A stretch of DNA of 30,919 nucleotides from an uncultured Eubacteriales bacterium (GTDB taxonomy: Bacteria > Bacillota > Clostridia > Oscillospirales > Oscillospiraceae), in assembly GCA_934572535.1 (NCBI GenBank), contig CAKTLJ010000021.1, forward strand, positions 1 to 30,919, given 5' to 3'. The notes beneath the pieces are model-generated. The model was not told the DNA's origin. It made no database searches and worked only from the letters and a program-made list of their open reading frames with translations. Both the position numbers and the translations under genes were made by a program. The number at the start of each line of letters is the position of its first letter. The stretch's first letter is position 1. Below, piece after piece: positions 6,237 to 13,012 of this stretch.

Positions 6237-7976
6237 ATGATCCAATATTTACAAAGACGCTACGCCCTTTCCCGTAAGGGCGCGGTGGATAACATCAAAG
6301 GGATTTTAAGCTGTGCGCTGCAAAACATCTCCTTCATGCTGCCGGTGGGGCTGCTCTATCTGCTGGTGGGCGAGATCATGAACGGCACACTTACGGCGGA
6401 AAGAACTCCGTTCTATGTGATCGGCTGTGTCGCGGCGGCGCTGCTCATTGTGGTCTGCACACGGCTGGAATACGACAACACCTACCTCGTCACCTATGTG
6501 GAATCCGGCGTGCGCCGGGTAGGGCTTGCGGAGAAGCTGCGGAAGATCCCGCTCTCCTTCTTCGGAAAGAAAGACCTTGCCGACCTGACCTCCTCCATCA
6601 TGAACGACTGTGCCGTGCTGGAGCAGAGCCAGTCCCACTTCGTTGCGCCCCTGTACGGCGCGATCCTCTCCACCACGGTCATCGCCGTGTCACTGCTGTT
6701 TTTCGACTGGCGCATGGCGCTTGCCGCCATCTGGCCGCTGCCCGTGGCGTTTGCCATCGTTGCGCTGGCCTCCGGCGTACAGAAAAGACTCTCCCGCAAG
6801 GCAACGGCGGCGAAGATAGCCTGTGAGGACGGCATTCAGGAGTGCATGGAGGCTATGCCCGATCTGCGTGCCAACAACGCCGAAACCGCGTATCTAGCCG
6901 GGCTGGAAAAGAAGATCCGTGCCGTGGAGAGCCGCCTCATTAAGAGCGAACTTGGAACGGCTGTCTTCGTGGTTTCTGCGGGACTTGTTCTGCGGCTCGG
7001 CATTGCTACCACCGCCCTCGTGGGCGCAGCGCTGCTGGTGAAGGGGGCGTTGGACGTTCTGACCTTCTTTATGTTCCTGCTGGTGGTCTCCCGCCTGTAT
7101 GACCCCTTGGAGGGCACCCTGCAAAACCTCGCCGCCATCATCGGCACAAACAGCAACATCGAACGGATGAATGAGATCCTGGACTGCCCCGTGCAGACCG
7201 GCAGCGAGGTTTTGACCAATCAGAACTGTGACATCGTATTCGACCGGGTGAGCTTTTCCTATCAGAACGGCGAAACGGTGCTGCGGGATGTATCCTTTAC
7301 GGCGAAGCAGGGAGAGATCACGGCGCTGGTCGGGCCCTCCGGCGGCGGCAAGACCACCGTTTCCCGCCTGGCGGCGCGCTTCTGGGACATTGACCAGGGC
7401 AGGATCAGCGTAGGCGGCATGGATGTGTCGAAGATCGACCCGGAAAAGCTCTTGAGCCTCTATTCCATCGTGTTTCAGGATGTGACGCTCTTTGACAACA
7501 GTATTTTGGAGAATATCCGCATTGGCCGCAAGGATGCCACGGATGAAGAAGTGATCGCGGCGGCAAAGCTCGCCAATGTGGACAGGTTTGCCGAAACGCT
7601 GCCTGACGGTTGGAATGCCCGCATCGGAGAGAACGGCTGCGAGCTTTCCGGCGGCGAGCGGCAGCGCATCTCCATCGCCCGCGCCTTCCTGAAGGACGCG
7701 CCCATCATTCTGCTGGACGAGGCGACCGCCAGTCTGGACGTCGAGAACGAAACGGCCATCCAGGAGGCCTTGTCCCGCCTCATCAGAAATAAAACCGTCC
7801 TCATCATTGCCCACCGGATGCGCACCGTTTCCGGCGCGGACAAGATCGTGCTGCTCAAGGACGGCGCGGTGGCCGAGCAGGGTTCGCCCACGGAGCTTCT
7901 GCAAGCGAGCGGCATCTTCGCCCACATGGTGCAGCGCCAGACCGAAAGCCAGCGCTGGACACTTGGAATGGAATAG
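6237..7976 (+). CDS. ABC transporter, fused permease and ATPase (subunit 2 of a pair)
   Basis: A 579-residue partner of the preceding ABC protein with the same domain order: six membrane helices in about residues 20-300, then Walker A GPSGGGKTT (366-374), signature LSGGERQR (470-477), Walker B IILLDEATAS (D494, E495) and AHRMRTV as the H-loop. Both ATP sites of the pair keep the catalytic glutamate and a normal signature, so neither site looks degenerate. AAGGAGG lies about 8 nt before ATG 6237 and only three bases separate the stop of subunit 1 from this start. It is the last intact gene of the cluster; beyond it the DNA becomes a mosaic of remnants. Confidence 0.92.
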   Translation: MIQYLQRRYALSRKGAVDNIKGILSCALQNISFMLPVGLLYLLVGEIMNGTLTAERTPFYVIGCVAAALLIVVCTRLEYDNTYLVTYVESGVRRVGLAEKLRKIPLSFFGKKDLADLTSSIMNDCAVLEQSQSHFVAPLYGAILSTTVIAVSLLFFDWRMALAAIWPLPVAFAIVALASGVQKRLSRKATAAKIACEDGIQECMEAMPDLRANNAETAYLAGLEKKIRAVESRLIKSELGTAVFVVSAGLVLRLGIATTALVGAALLVKGALDVLTFFMFLLVVSRLYDPLEGTLQNLAAIIGTNSNIERMNEILDCPVQTGSEVLTNQNCDIVFDRVSFSYQNGETVLRDVSFTAKQGEITALVGPSGGGKTTVSRLAARFWDIDQGRISVGGMDVSKIDPEKLLSLYSIVFQDVTLFDNSILENIRIGRKDATDEEVIAAAKLANVDRFAETLPDGWNARIGENGCELSGGERQRISIARAFLKDAPIILLDEATASLDVENETAIQEALSRLIRNKTVLIIAHRMRTVSGADKIVLLKDGAVAEQGSPTELLQASGIFAHMVQRQTESQRWTLGME

Positions 7977-8033
7977 ATCTATTGCCGGGGATATGCTGGT
8001 ATCCTGCTAAGAGCACGAGTCATGCCGTGAAGC

Positions 8034-8048
8034 AGGGTGGCACCGCGG
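8034..8048 (+). promoter_or_regulatory. Isolated T-box core motif, probably a riboswitch remnant
   Basis: AGGGTGGCACCGCGG contains an exact match to the T-box consensus AGGGUGGNACCGCG, the element that contacts the acceptor end of uncharged tRNA. A working T-box leader needs a long Stem I region upstream, but only 57 bases separate this core from the ABC stop codon, and no clear specifier stem or convincing terminator is visible around it. The small frame that follows (to 8281) matches nothing I recognise. I read it as the 3' end of a T-box leader that lost its Stem I by deletion or rearrangement. Confidence 0.5.
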
Positions 8049-8107
8049 ATAAGTGTTTTTATTCGTTCTTGATAGAGTGCATTTTTATCCCAGAATCAAT
8101 TTTTTGC

Positions 8108-8281
8108 GATAAAATCAACGGTAACAGCCCCTATAGCATCAGCTACATGAAGCGCATGATCCGGGAGACCGACGGCGAAAATATGTCCGTGGGCTTCCAG
8201 AAGGAGGTCGGCGTGGTTTACGAGGGTATCCTCGGACCGGATTTCGCCGAGCGTATCAGCGTATTGAATCAGAAAAAGTAA
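8108..8281 (+). pseudogene. Unrecognised C-terminal protein fragment behind the T-box core
   Basis: An open frame ends at TAA 8279-8281; its last 57 residues (from about 8108) look coding, with balanced composition including SISYMKRMIRETDGENMSV and GILGPDFAERI. The frame can be traced back to an ATG at 7982, but that part runs through the T-box core and is unlikely to be protein. There is no ribosome-binding site before an internal ATG. It is most simply the tail of a gene once controlled by the T-box leader and largely deleted. I do not recognise the family. Confidence 0.35.
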
Positions 8282-8308
8282 TCCAATCTTTCTCCGTTAT
8301 AGAATAGA

Positions 8309-8349
8309 TAAGAACTGCGGTGCCCGGCTGGATGGCATCGCAGTTCTTA
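8309..8349 (+). terminator. 16-bp hairpin, possible terminator
   Basis: TAAGAACTGCGGTGCC (8309-8324) pairs with GGCATCGCAGTTCTTA (8334-8349) with a single G-U pair and a 9-nt loop. Only scattered T residues follow on the + strand, so termination strength is uncertain. It could act on both strands and marks the end of the preceding remnant. Confidence 0.6.
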
Positions 8350-8350
8350 T

Positions 8351-8412
8351 GTTACTTTGCGTTGCTTGCCGCAACGCCCAGGTTACTTTGCGTTGCTTGC
8401 CGGAACGCCCAG
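8351..8412. repeat. Tandem 31-bp repeat with internal hairpin
   Basis: Two adjacent 31-bp units (8351-8381 and 8382-8412) differ at one base. In unit 1, GCGTTGC-TTGCC-GCAACGC is a perfect 7-bp hairpin; in unit 2 the single change (GGAACGC) breaks one pair. Two copies without spacers are not a CRISPR. The rest of the non-coding stretch 7977-8513 holds the T-box core, the fragment ending at 8281 and the hairpin at 8309-8349; nothing more is recognised between 8413 and the ribosome-binding site near 8500. Confidence 0.85.
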
Positions 8413-8513
8413 TTTGATGATAGGATACGAATGAACCCCGCGAAGGGCGATGCGCAAATCTTTCATGAGAAGCCAAAACCTTATACTATCCATACAGAGG
8501 AGGAAAGCCTGTC

Positions 8514-9353
8514 ATGCAACACGAAAACTGGAGATCAGTGATTTTGCTGATTGTTGTATTGTGTTTTTTGGCGTTGTCGATAACACTTCTAATGAAAAGA
8601 AAAACGTCCCGTTTTGCTGTAATTCTAATTAGTGCAGCAATTGTTATTGTTGTCTTAGTTGGAGGAGTGCTTGTTTATGGAAACAGGAGCCTCTATATAG
8701 AAGACTTCAAAGCGTTCAATATAGAGGCGTTAACATACTCAAATGCGGTGATCGACGCATCCTTAAAGACAACGGATGGGCGAAGTGGTCATTCTTTAGA
8801 AACTGACGATTTAGAGAACAGACTTATGGTTGATTCGTTCGAACTCCATTTCAGAGATAATCGGTTTGGGAATCTTCAATTCACGATTCTTTCCTATGAA
8901 AGCGGAGGGCCGCTTGAAAAAAACTATCAAATAAATTACTCCGGACGAATTTTTACCGACCCAAAGGCGTTACCTCGGGCTGAACGATACCCCGACGGAG
9001 CGTTGTCGCTGAGAGAGCTAAAGGAGGTAATTGCGATAATTGGCAGGTCTGATGTAGTTCAGACTGTCTCGATGCCAGTTCCCAATAGCATAACTTTGAT
9101 GCTCAATGGACACACAAAAGGACTGTCAGAGGGGAATGATCGTTCCAACGTCTATCTTATCCAGGATGAGGACATTATTCCTGTATCACATGCGACCTCT
9201 CCTCAGGCAGTAAATGGATATTTCGTTTTCAGTATTGTTTCAGAAAACGACTACCTACAAATCCTCTATCCTCCTCATGGGAGAAGAGGGCGCCATCCGC
9301 TGCTGCCTCGGCTCGGTGATGGGAGCGGATTCCGTCCCGATGATCATTCCTGA
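8514..9353 (+). CDS. Hypothetical membrane-anchored protein, AT-rich, chimeric C-terminus
   Basis: The frame encodes 279 residues from ATG 8514, 8 nt after a GAGGAGGA site. Two hydrophobic helices (about residues 9-27 and 36-55) are followed by a polar domain of roughly 200 residues rich in Asp, Asn and Ser with no family I recognise. The topology suggests a membrane-anchored domain outside the cytoplasm. Base composition to about 9270 is visibly more AT-rich than all neighbours and uses AT-ending codons, which points to acquisition from elsewhere. The last 25 or so residues are arginine- and proline-rich and come from reading a GC-rich gene remnant in the wrong frame, so the natural C-terminus has been lost. 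Expression is uncertain. Confidence 0.55.
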   Translation: MQHENWRSVILLIVVLCFLALSITLLMKRKTSRFAVILISAAIVIVVLVGGVLVYGNRSLYIEDFKAFNIEALTYSNAVIDASLKTTDGRSGHSLETDDLENRLMVDSFELHFRDNRFGNLQFTILSYESGGPLEKNYQINYSGRIFTDPKALPRAERYPDGALSLRELKEVIAIIGRSDVVQTVSMPVPNSITLMLNGHTKGLSEGNDRSNVYLIQDEDIIPVSHATSPQAVNGYFVFSIVSENDYLQILYPPHGRRGRHPLLPRLGDGSGFRPDDHS

Positions 9354-9482
9354 TCTCCAGGCGCTCATCTCGGATAAGAAGGTGCGATCACAGAGGCAGA
9401 GGTGTGCCAGGAGTATGCGCAGGAGGTGCCGCCTAAGGGCTCCGCGTCCAGCTTTATGATGCGCAGCGGGGAAAAGCATCTG
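9275..9482 (+). pseudogene. Frameshifted, GC-rich gene remnant
   Basis: From about 9275 a second frame gives a protein-like stretch containing MGADSVPMIIPDLQALISDK. Near 9383 it shifts to another frame that continues with AITEAEVCQEYAQEVPPKGS and SSFMMRSGEKHLL. Both parts have ordinary composition but no start codon or full domain. The abrupt rise in GC at about 9275 relative to the preceding gene marks the junction. The promoter of the cobalamin operon begins where the remnant fades out. Family not recognised. Confidence 0.45.
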
Positions 9483-9511
9483 TTGACATCCCCAGGCTTC
9501 CTTGTTAAAAT
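9483..9511 (+). promoter_or_regulatory. Promoter of the cobalamin operon
   Basis: A perfect TTGACA (9483-9488), a 17-nt spacer and TAAAAT (9506-9511) form a near-consensus housekeeping promoter. It lies about 30 bases upstream of the riboswitch aptamer, on the same strand as all following genes. Confidence 0.85.
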
Positions 9512-9539
9512 ATTTCGTATCTGGAACAGAATATTGTAG

Positions 9540-9720
9540 AGTGTTTGTAGCGTTCAGGTGCCCGTCCGAGCGATGGGTGAAAAGGGAATACGGTGAGAAT
9601 CCGTAACGATGCCGTCACTGTGAACGGGAGCGGCCCCCATGACCTCACTGGGAAACCGGGAAGAGGGGGGCGGCGATGACCCAAGTCAGGAGACCTGCCT
9701 GGATGTAGAACCTCAGATCT
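9540..9720 (+). ncRNA. Cobalamin riboswitch aptamer
   Basis: The conserved blocks occur in order: AAAAGGGAATACGGTG then AGAATCCGTAAC (about 9580-9606), GCCGTCACTGTGA (9611-9623), an ACTGGGAAACCGGGAAG block (about 9647-9663), and the B12 box AAGTCAGGAGACCTGCC (9683-9699). These are the signatures of the class I cobalamin aptamer. The riboswitch senses adenosylcobalamin or a related cobalamin and normally shuts down synthesis and uptake genes when the vitamin is abundant. The outer boundaries are approximate. Its expression platform is the hairpin and terminator at 9747-9823. Confidence 0.95.
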
Positions 9721-9746
9721 GCGGTCCACGGATCTATGTTCTCGCA

Positions 9747-9823
9747 AATGCTTTTTCAAACATACAGCTCGTATCGGAAGAAGCATTGGTTGAGAGACGG
9801 CCGCGGAAGCGCGGCCGTTTTTT
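9747..9823 (+). terminator. Expression platform and intrinsic terminator of the cobalamin riboswitch
   Basis: ACGGCCGCG (9797-9805) pairs perfectly with CGCGGCCGT (9810-9818) around a GAAG loop and runs into six T (9818-9823), a textbook intrinsic terminator. Just upstream an 11-bp stem forms between 9747-9757 and 9777-9787 with one G-U pair. This layout indicates transcriptional control. Termination when cobalamin is bound is inferred from the family; I could not identify the antiterminator pairing with confidence. Confidence 0.88.
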
Positions 9824-9868
9824 GCAATGTTTTGCCCGGAATATTTTTTAGAAAGAGGTAGAATCAAC

Positions 9869-10849
9869 ATGAAAAAGATCTTCGCGTTCTTGCTCTCTGC
9901 TGCCCTGCTGGTCACCCTGCTGACCGCCTGCGGCGGAGGAAGCCCCACCACCGATGACCAGAAGCCCGGGACCGACGACTCCGCCACCCAGATGGAGGAG
10001 CAGGAGCCGGATACCGGCGACGCCTCCAAGGACGATCCCCTGAACCAGGATGACATCGGTGAAAAGGAACTGCTGGTCGTGAGCTTCGGCACCAGCTACA
10101 ACGACAACCGCCGGGAGACGATCGGCGCCATCGAGAAGGCCATTCAGGCAGCCTTCCCGGACTACTCCGTGCGCCGGGCCTTTACCAGCCAGATCATCAT
10201 TGACCACGTGAAGGACCGCGATGGCGTGACCATCGACAACGTCACCGAGGCCCTGGATCGCGCCGTGGAAAACGGCGTAAAGACCCTGGTCGTCCAGCCC
10301 ACCCACCTGATGAACGGCCTGGAGTATGAGGAGCTGACCGACGAGCTGGCCAAGTATTCTGACAGCTTTGAGCAGATCGCCATCGGCGAGCCCCTGCTGA
10401 CCTCTGACGCTGACTTCGAGGGCGTCATGACCGCCATCACCGACGCCACCAAGGACGCTGCCGGGGAGAAGACCGCCATCTGCTTCATGGGCCACGGCAC
10501 CACCGCCGCCTCCAACGCCGTTTACAGCAAGATGCAGACCGTTCTGGCAGACGCTGGCTTCAACGACTACTACGTTGGGACCGTGGAGGCCGCGCCCACC
10601 CTGGATGATGTGCTGGCCGCTGTGCAGAAGGGCGACTATGAGAAGGTCGTTCTGCGCCCCCTGATGATCGTGGCCGGTGACCACGCCAACAACGACATGG
10701 CTGGCGACGAGGATGACTCCTGGAAGAGCGCGTTTGAAAAGGCGGGCTACACCGTGGAGTGCCAGGTCGAGGGCCTGGGCCAGCTGGAAGCCATCCAGCA
10801 GCTCTTCGTGGCCCACGCCCAGGCTGCTGTGGATAGCCTGAGCAAGTAA
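9869..10849 (+). CDS. cbiK: Exported lipoprotein CbiK-type sirohydrochlorin cobaltochelatase
   Basis: A 326-residue protein. Residues 1-21 are a lipoprotein signal ending LLTAC with the lipidated Cys21, then a Gly/Asp/Pro-rich linker to about residue 70. The CbiK fold follows, starting KELLVVSFGTSYNDNR. The two metal-binding histidines of the family are present as H209 in MGHGTT and H272 in VAGDHANND, spaced as in Salmonella CbiK. CbiK inserts cobalt into sirohydrochlorin at the start of the anaerobic pathway. ATG 9869 lies 9 nt after AAGAGGT (9853-9859); the upstream ATG 9827 has no site and would spoil the signal peptide. It is the first gene after the riboswitch. The export signal is odd for a biosynthetic step that uses a cytoplasmic substrate, so a role in surface cobalt or tetrapyrrole handling is possible. 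Confidence 0.9.
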   Translation: MKKIFAFLLSAALLVTLLTACGGGSPTTDDQKPGTDDSATQMEEQEPDTGDASKDDPLNQDDIGEKELLVVSFGTSYNDNRRETIGAIEKAIQAAFPDYSVRRAFTSQIIIDHVKDRDGVTIDNVTEALDRAVENGVKTLVVQPTHLMNGLEYEELTDELAKYSDSFEQIAIGEPLLTSDADFEGVMTAITDATKDAAGEKTAICFMGHGTTAASNAVYSKMQTVLADAGFNDYYVGTVEAAPTLDDVLAAVQKGDYEKVVLRPLMIVAGDHANNDMAGDEDDSWKSAFEKAGYTVECQVEGLGQLEAIQQLFVAHAQAAVDSLSK

Positions 10850-10883
10850 GCGCGCCCGACAAGACAGATACGAACCATGGATC

Positions 10884-10920
10884 AGTGCGGCAGCCCGGAA
10901 GCCCTTTCGGGCTGCCACTT
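10884..10920 (+). terminator. Intercistronic hairpin after cbiK, probable partial terminator
   Basis: GGCAGCCCG (10889-10897) pairs with CGGGCTGCC (10908-10916), extended by AGT/ACT across a 2-nt bulge, and is followed by TTTT. No convincing promoter follows before the next gene, so it probably reduces rather than stops transcription, letting cbiK be expressed above the genes downstream. It could also protect the 3' end of a processed cbiK message. Confidence 0.65.
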
Positions 10921-10957
10921 TTCCGAGGCAATTATATTGTAACAGGAGGAAATTACG

Positions 10958-11833
10958 ATGAAGAAAGTCCTATCCCTGCTTCTGGCTGGGCTGATGGTGG
11001 CCTCTCTGGCCGCCTGCGGCAATGCCAATGCGACAGAGCCCTCGAACGATGACCCAAAGATGGTGGCCGACCAGAGCGACATGGCCGAGCCCCAGGAGAT
11101 CGAAGAGGGTACGCCCGTTTATGCCGCCGCGCTGAACGATGGCTCCTATACCGTCAAAGTGGAGTCCAGCTCCTCTATGTTCAACGTCGAGGCCTGCCAG
11201 CTCACCGTTGCCGACGGCAAGATGACCGCGACCATGACCATGGGCGGCACGGGCTATCTCTACGTCTTCTCCGGCACCGGCGAGGAAGCCGCCGCGGCGT
11301 CTGAGGCGCAGTACATTTCGTTTGAGGAGAACGACGCGGGCCAGCACACCTTCACCATCCCGGTCGAATACCTGGACAAGGGCGTGGATTGCGCGGCCTT
11401 CAGCAAGAAGAAGGAGATGTGGTATGACCGCACCCTGGTCTTCCAGTCTGCCTCTCTGCCCCAGGAGGCCTGGAAGGAAAGCCCCATGAAGACCGTGGCG
11501 GACCTCTCTCTGGCGGACGGCACCTATCAGGTCGCCGTGACCTTGGACGGCGGTTCCGGCCGGGCCAGCGTGACCTCTCCCGCAAAGCTCGTCGTTGCCA
11601 ACGGAATGGCCATCGCTACCATCGAATGGAGCAGCTCCAACTACGACTACATGAAGGTGGGCGAGATGCGGTATGACCCCGTCAATACCGAGGGGAACTC
11701 CACCTTTGAGATCCCCGTCAGCGGCTTTGACGGGCAGATGCTCGTCATCGCGGACACCACCGCCATGAGCACCCCCCACGAGATCGAATACACCCTGACC
11801 TTCGACTCGGCCAGCCTGGAGCCTGCGTCCTGA
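10958..11833 (+). CDS. Two-domain NEAT-like surface lipoprotein
   Basis: A 291-residue protein with a lipoprotein signal (MKKVLSLLLAGLMVASLAAC, Cys20), an acidic linker, and two repeated beta-rich domains. The first begins DGSYTVKV at residue 61 and the second DGTYQVAV at residue 187. Each then shows a valine-rich xLxVxxGxxxAT strand, and the second ends YTLTFD. The order of these elements resembles NEAT domains, which bind haem in Gram-positive surface proteins, but the tyrosine signature of haem-binding NEAT domains is not obvious, so the ligand is open. AGGAGG lies just upstream of ATG 10958, and the stop overlaps the start of the binding-protein gene (TGATG). The context suggests it captures a corrinoid, cobalt complex or tetrapyrrole for the adjacent importer. 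Confidence 0.75.
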   Translation: MKKVLSLLLAGLMVASLAACGNANATEPSNDDPKMVADQSDMAEPQEIEEGTPVYAAALNDGSYTVKVESSSSMFNVEACQLTVADGKMTATMTMGGTGYLYVFSGTGEEAAAASEAQYISFEENDAGQHTFTIPVEYLDKGVDCAAFSKKKEMWYDRTLVFQSASLPQEAWKESPMKTVADLSLADGTYQVAVTLDGGSGRASVTSPAKLVVANGMAIATIEWSSSNYDYMKVGEMRYDPVNTEGNSTFEIPVSGFDGQMLVIADTTAMSTPHEIEYTLTFDSASLEPAS

Positions 11834-12996
11834 TGCCTGGCTGCAAAAAATGGACGGCCATCCTCCTGACCCTGTCTCTCTGCCTTGGCCTCTGCGCCTG
11901 CGGAGGGCAGGGGGAAGGGGGGACTGGCGGGGCGGCGGACGCTGTCACCTTGTCGGACTTGACCTTTGACCAGCCGATGGAGCTGGAATACGCCACCCAG
12001 TTCACGGCGGCGTATTCCAAGGAGGGCTACTGCCGCATCGACGTGCAGGACGGGAACCGCTGCCTCGTCGTTCCCGAAGGGGCCGCTGTCCCGGCGGATG
12101 TGCCGAAGGACATGACCATCGTCCAGCAGCCCTTGGACCACATCTATCTGGCCGCCACAGGCATGATGGACTATTTCCGGGCCTTGGACGGCATTGGGAA
12201 CGTGACGCTCTCTTCCCTCGAGGCCGACGGGTGGTACATTCCGGAGGCCAAGGAGGCGATGGAGACCGGCGCCATGACCTACGCCGGGAAGTACCGCGCC
12301 CCGGACTATGAACGCATTTTATCCCAGGGCTGTGACCTGGCCCTGGAGAACACCATGCTCTACCACACGCCGGAAGTCAAGGAGGAGCTGGAGAGCCTGG
12401 GCGTCCCCGTCCTCGTGGAGCGCTCCAGTTACGAGAGCCATCCGCTGGGGCGGATGGAGTGGATAAAATTCTGCGGCATCCTGCTGGGGAAGGAGGCGGA
12501 GGCGAACGCCTGCTTCCAAGCCCAGATGGACAAGCTGAACCAGTTTGCCGACCTTCCCGGGACGGAGAAGACGGTGGCCTTTTTTGCCATCACCACCAGC
12601 GGCGGCGTCACCGTCCGCAAGCCGGGGGATTACGTGGCGAAAGCCATCGAGCTGGCCGGGGGGACCTATGCCTTTCAGGATCTGAACGCCGACGAAAACG
12701 CCCAGGCCACCACGACCTTGCAGATGGAGGCCTTCTACACCGGCGCGAAGGACGCGGATATTTTGATCTACAACAGCGCCATCGAGGGCGAGCTGACCAC
12801 CATCGACCAGCTGCTGGACAAGAGCGCTCTGCTGGCGGATTTCAAGGCGGTGCGGGCGGGAAACGTCTGGTGTACCGGCAAGAACCTCTTCCAGGAGAGC
12901 CTGGGCCTGGGAGACATGATGGTAGACTTCCACACCATCTTTACAGACCCCGCAGTGTCCGACGACGCCTTGACCTATTTACACCGACTGACCTGA
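11833..12996 (+). CDS. ABC importer substrate-binding lipoprotein (BtuF/FepB class)
   Basis: A 387-residue protein with a lipoprotein signal ending LGLCAC (Cys23), then a glycine-rich linker and a two-lobed periplasmic-binding-protein-2 type domain (PF01497-like). Typical segments include PLDHIYLAATGMMDYFRAL in the N lobe and FCGILLGKEAEANACF at the start of the long connecting helix. This class binds cobalamin, haem or iron-siderophores. Its start overlaps the previous stop by one base, and the permease and ATPase follow, making a complete importer. Position inside a riboswitch-controlled cobalamin operon favours a corrinoid, cobalt complex or tetrapyrrole as ligand (inference). A cysteine at position 21 next to the lipobox is an unusual but tolerated variation. 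Confidence 0.9.
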   Translation: MPGCKKWTAILLTLSLCLGLCACGGQGEGGTGGAADAVTLSDLTFDQPMELEYATQFTAAYSKEGYCRIDVQDGNRCLVVPEGAAVPADVPKDMTIVQQPLDHIYLAATGMMDYFRALDGIGNVTLSSLEADGWYIPEAKEAMETGAMTYAGKYRAPDYERILSQGCDLALENTMLYHTPEVKEELESLGVPVLVERSSYESHPLGRMEWIKFCGILLGKEAEANACFQAQMDKLNQFADLPGTEKTVAFFAITTSGGVTVRKPGDYVAKAIELAGGTYAFQDLNADENAQATTTLQMEAFYTGAKDADILIYNSAIEGELTTIDQLLDKSALLADFKAVRAGNVWCTGKNLFQESLGLGDMMVDFHTIFTDPAVSDDALTYLHRLT

Positions 12997-13012
12997 GACA
13001 GGAGGGCAGACC

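Noticed and set aside
4479..6245. A 588-codon frame on the - strand opposite the first ABC gene
   Set aside because: It is His/Arg/Gln-rich, has no ribosome-binding site and mirrors an unmistakable ABC protein; a product of high GC content.
8351..8412. A second, minimal CRISPR array
   Set aside because: The two 31-bp units are directly adjacent with no spacer between them and share nothing with the repeat at the window start.
8320..8541. A 73-codon frame through the hairpin and the tandem repeat
   Set aside because: It lacks a ribosome-binding site, runs through the structured repeats and overlaps the start of the next gene.
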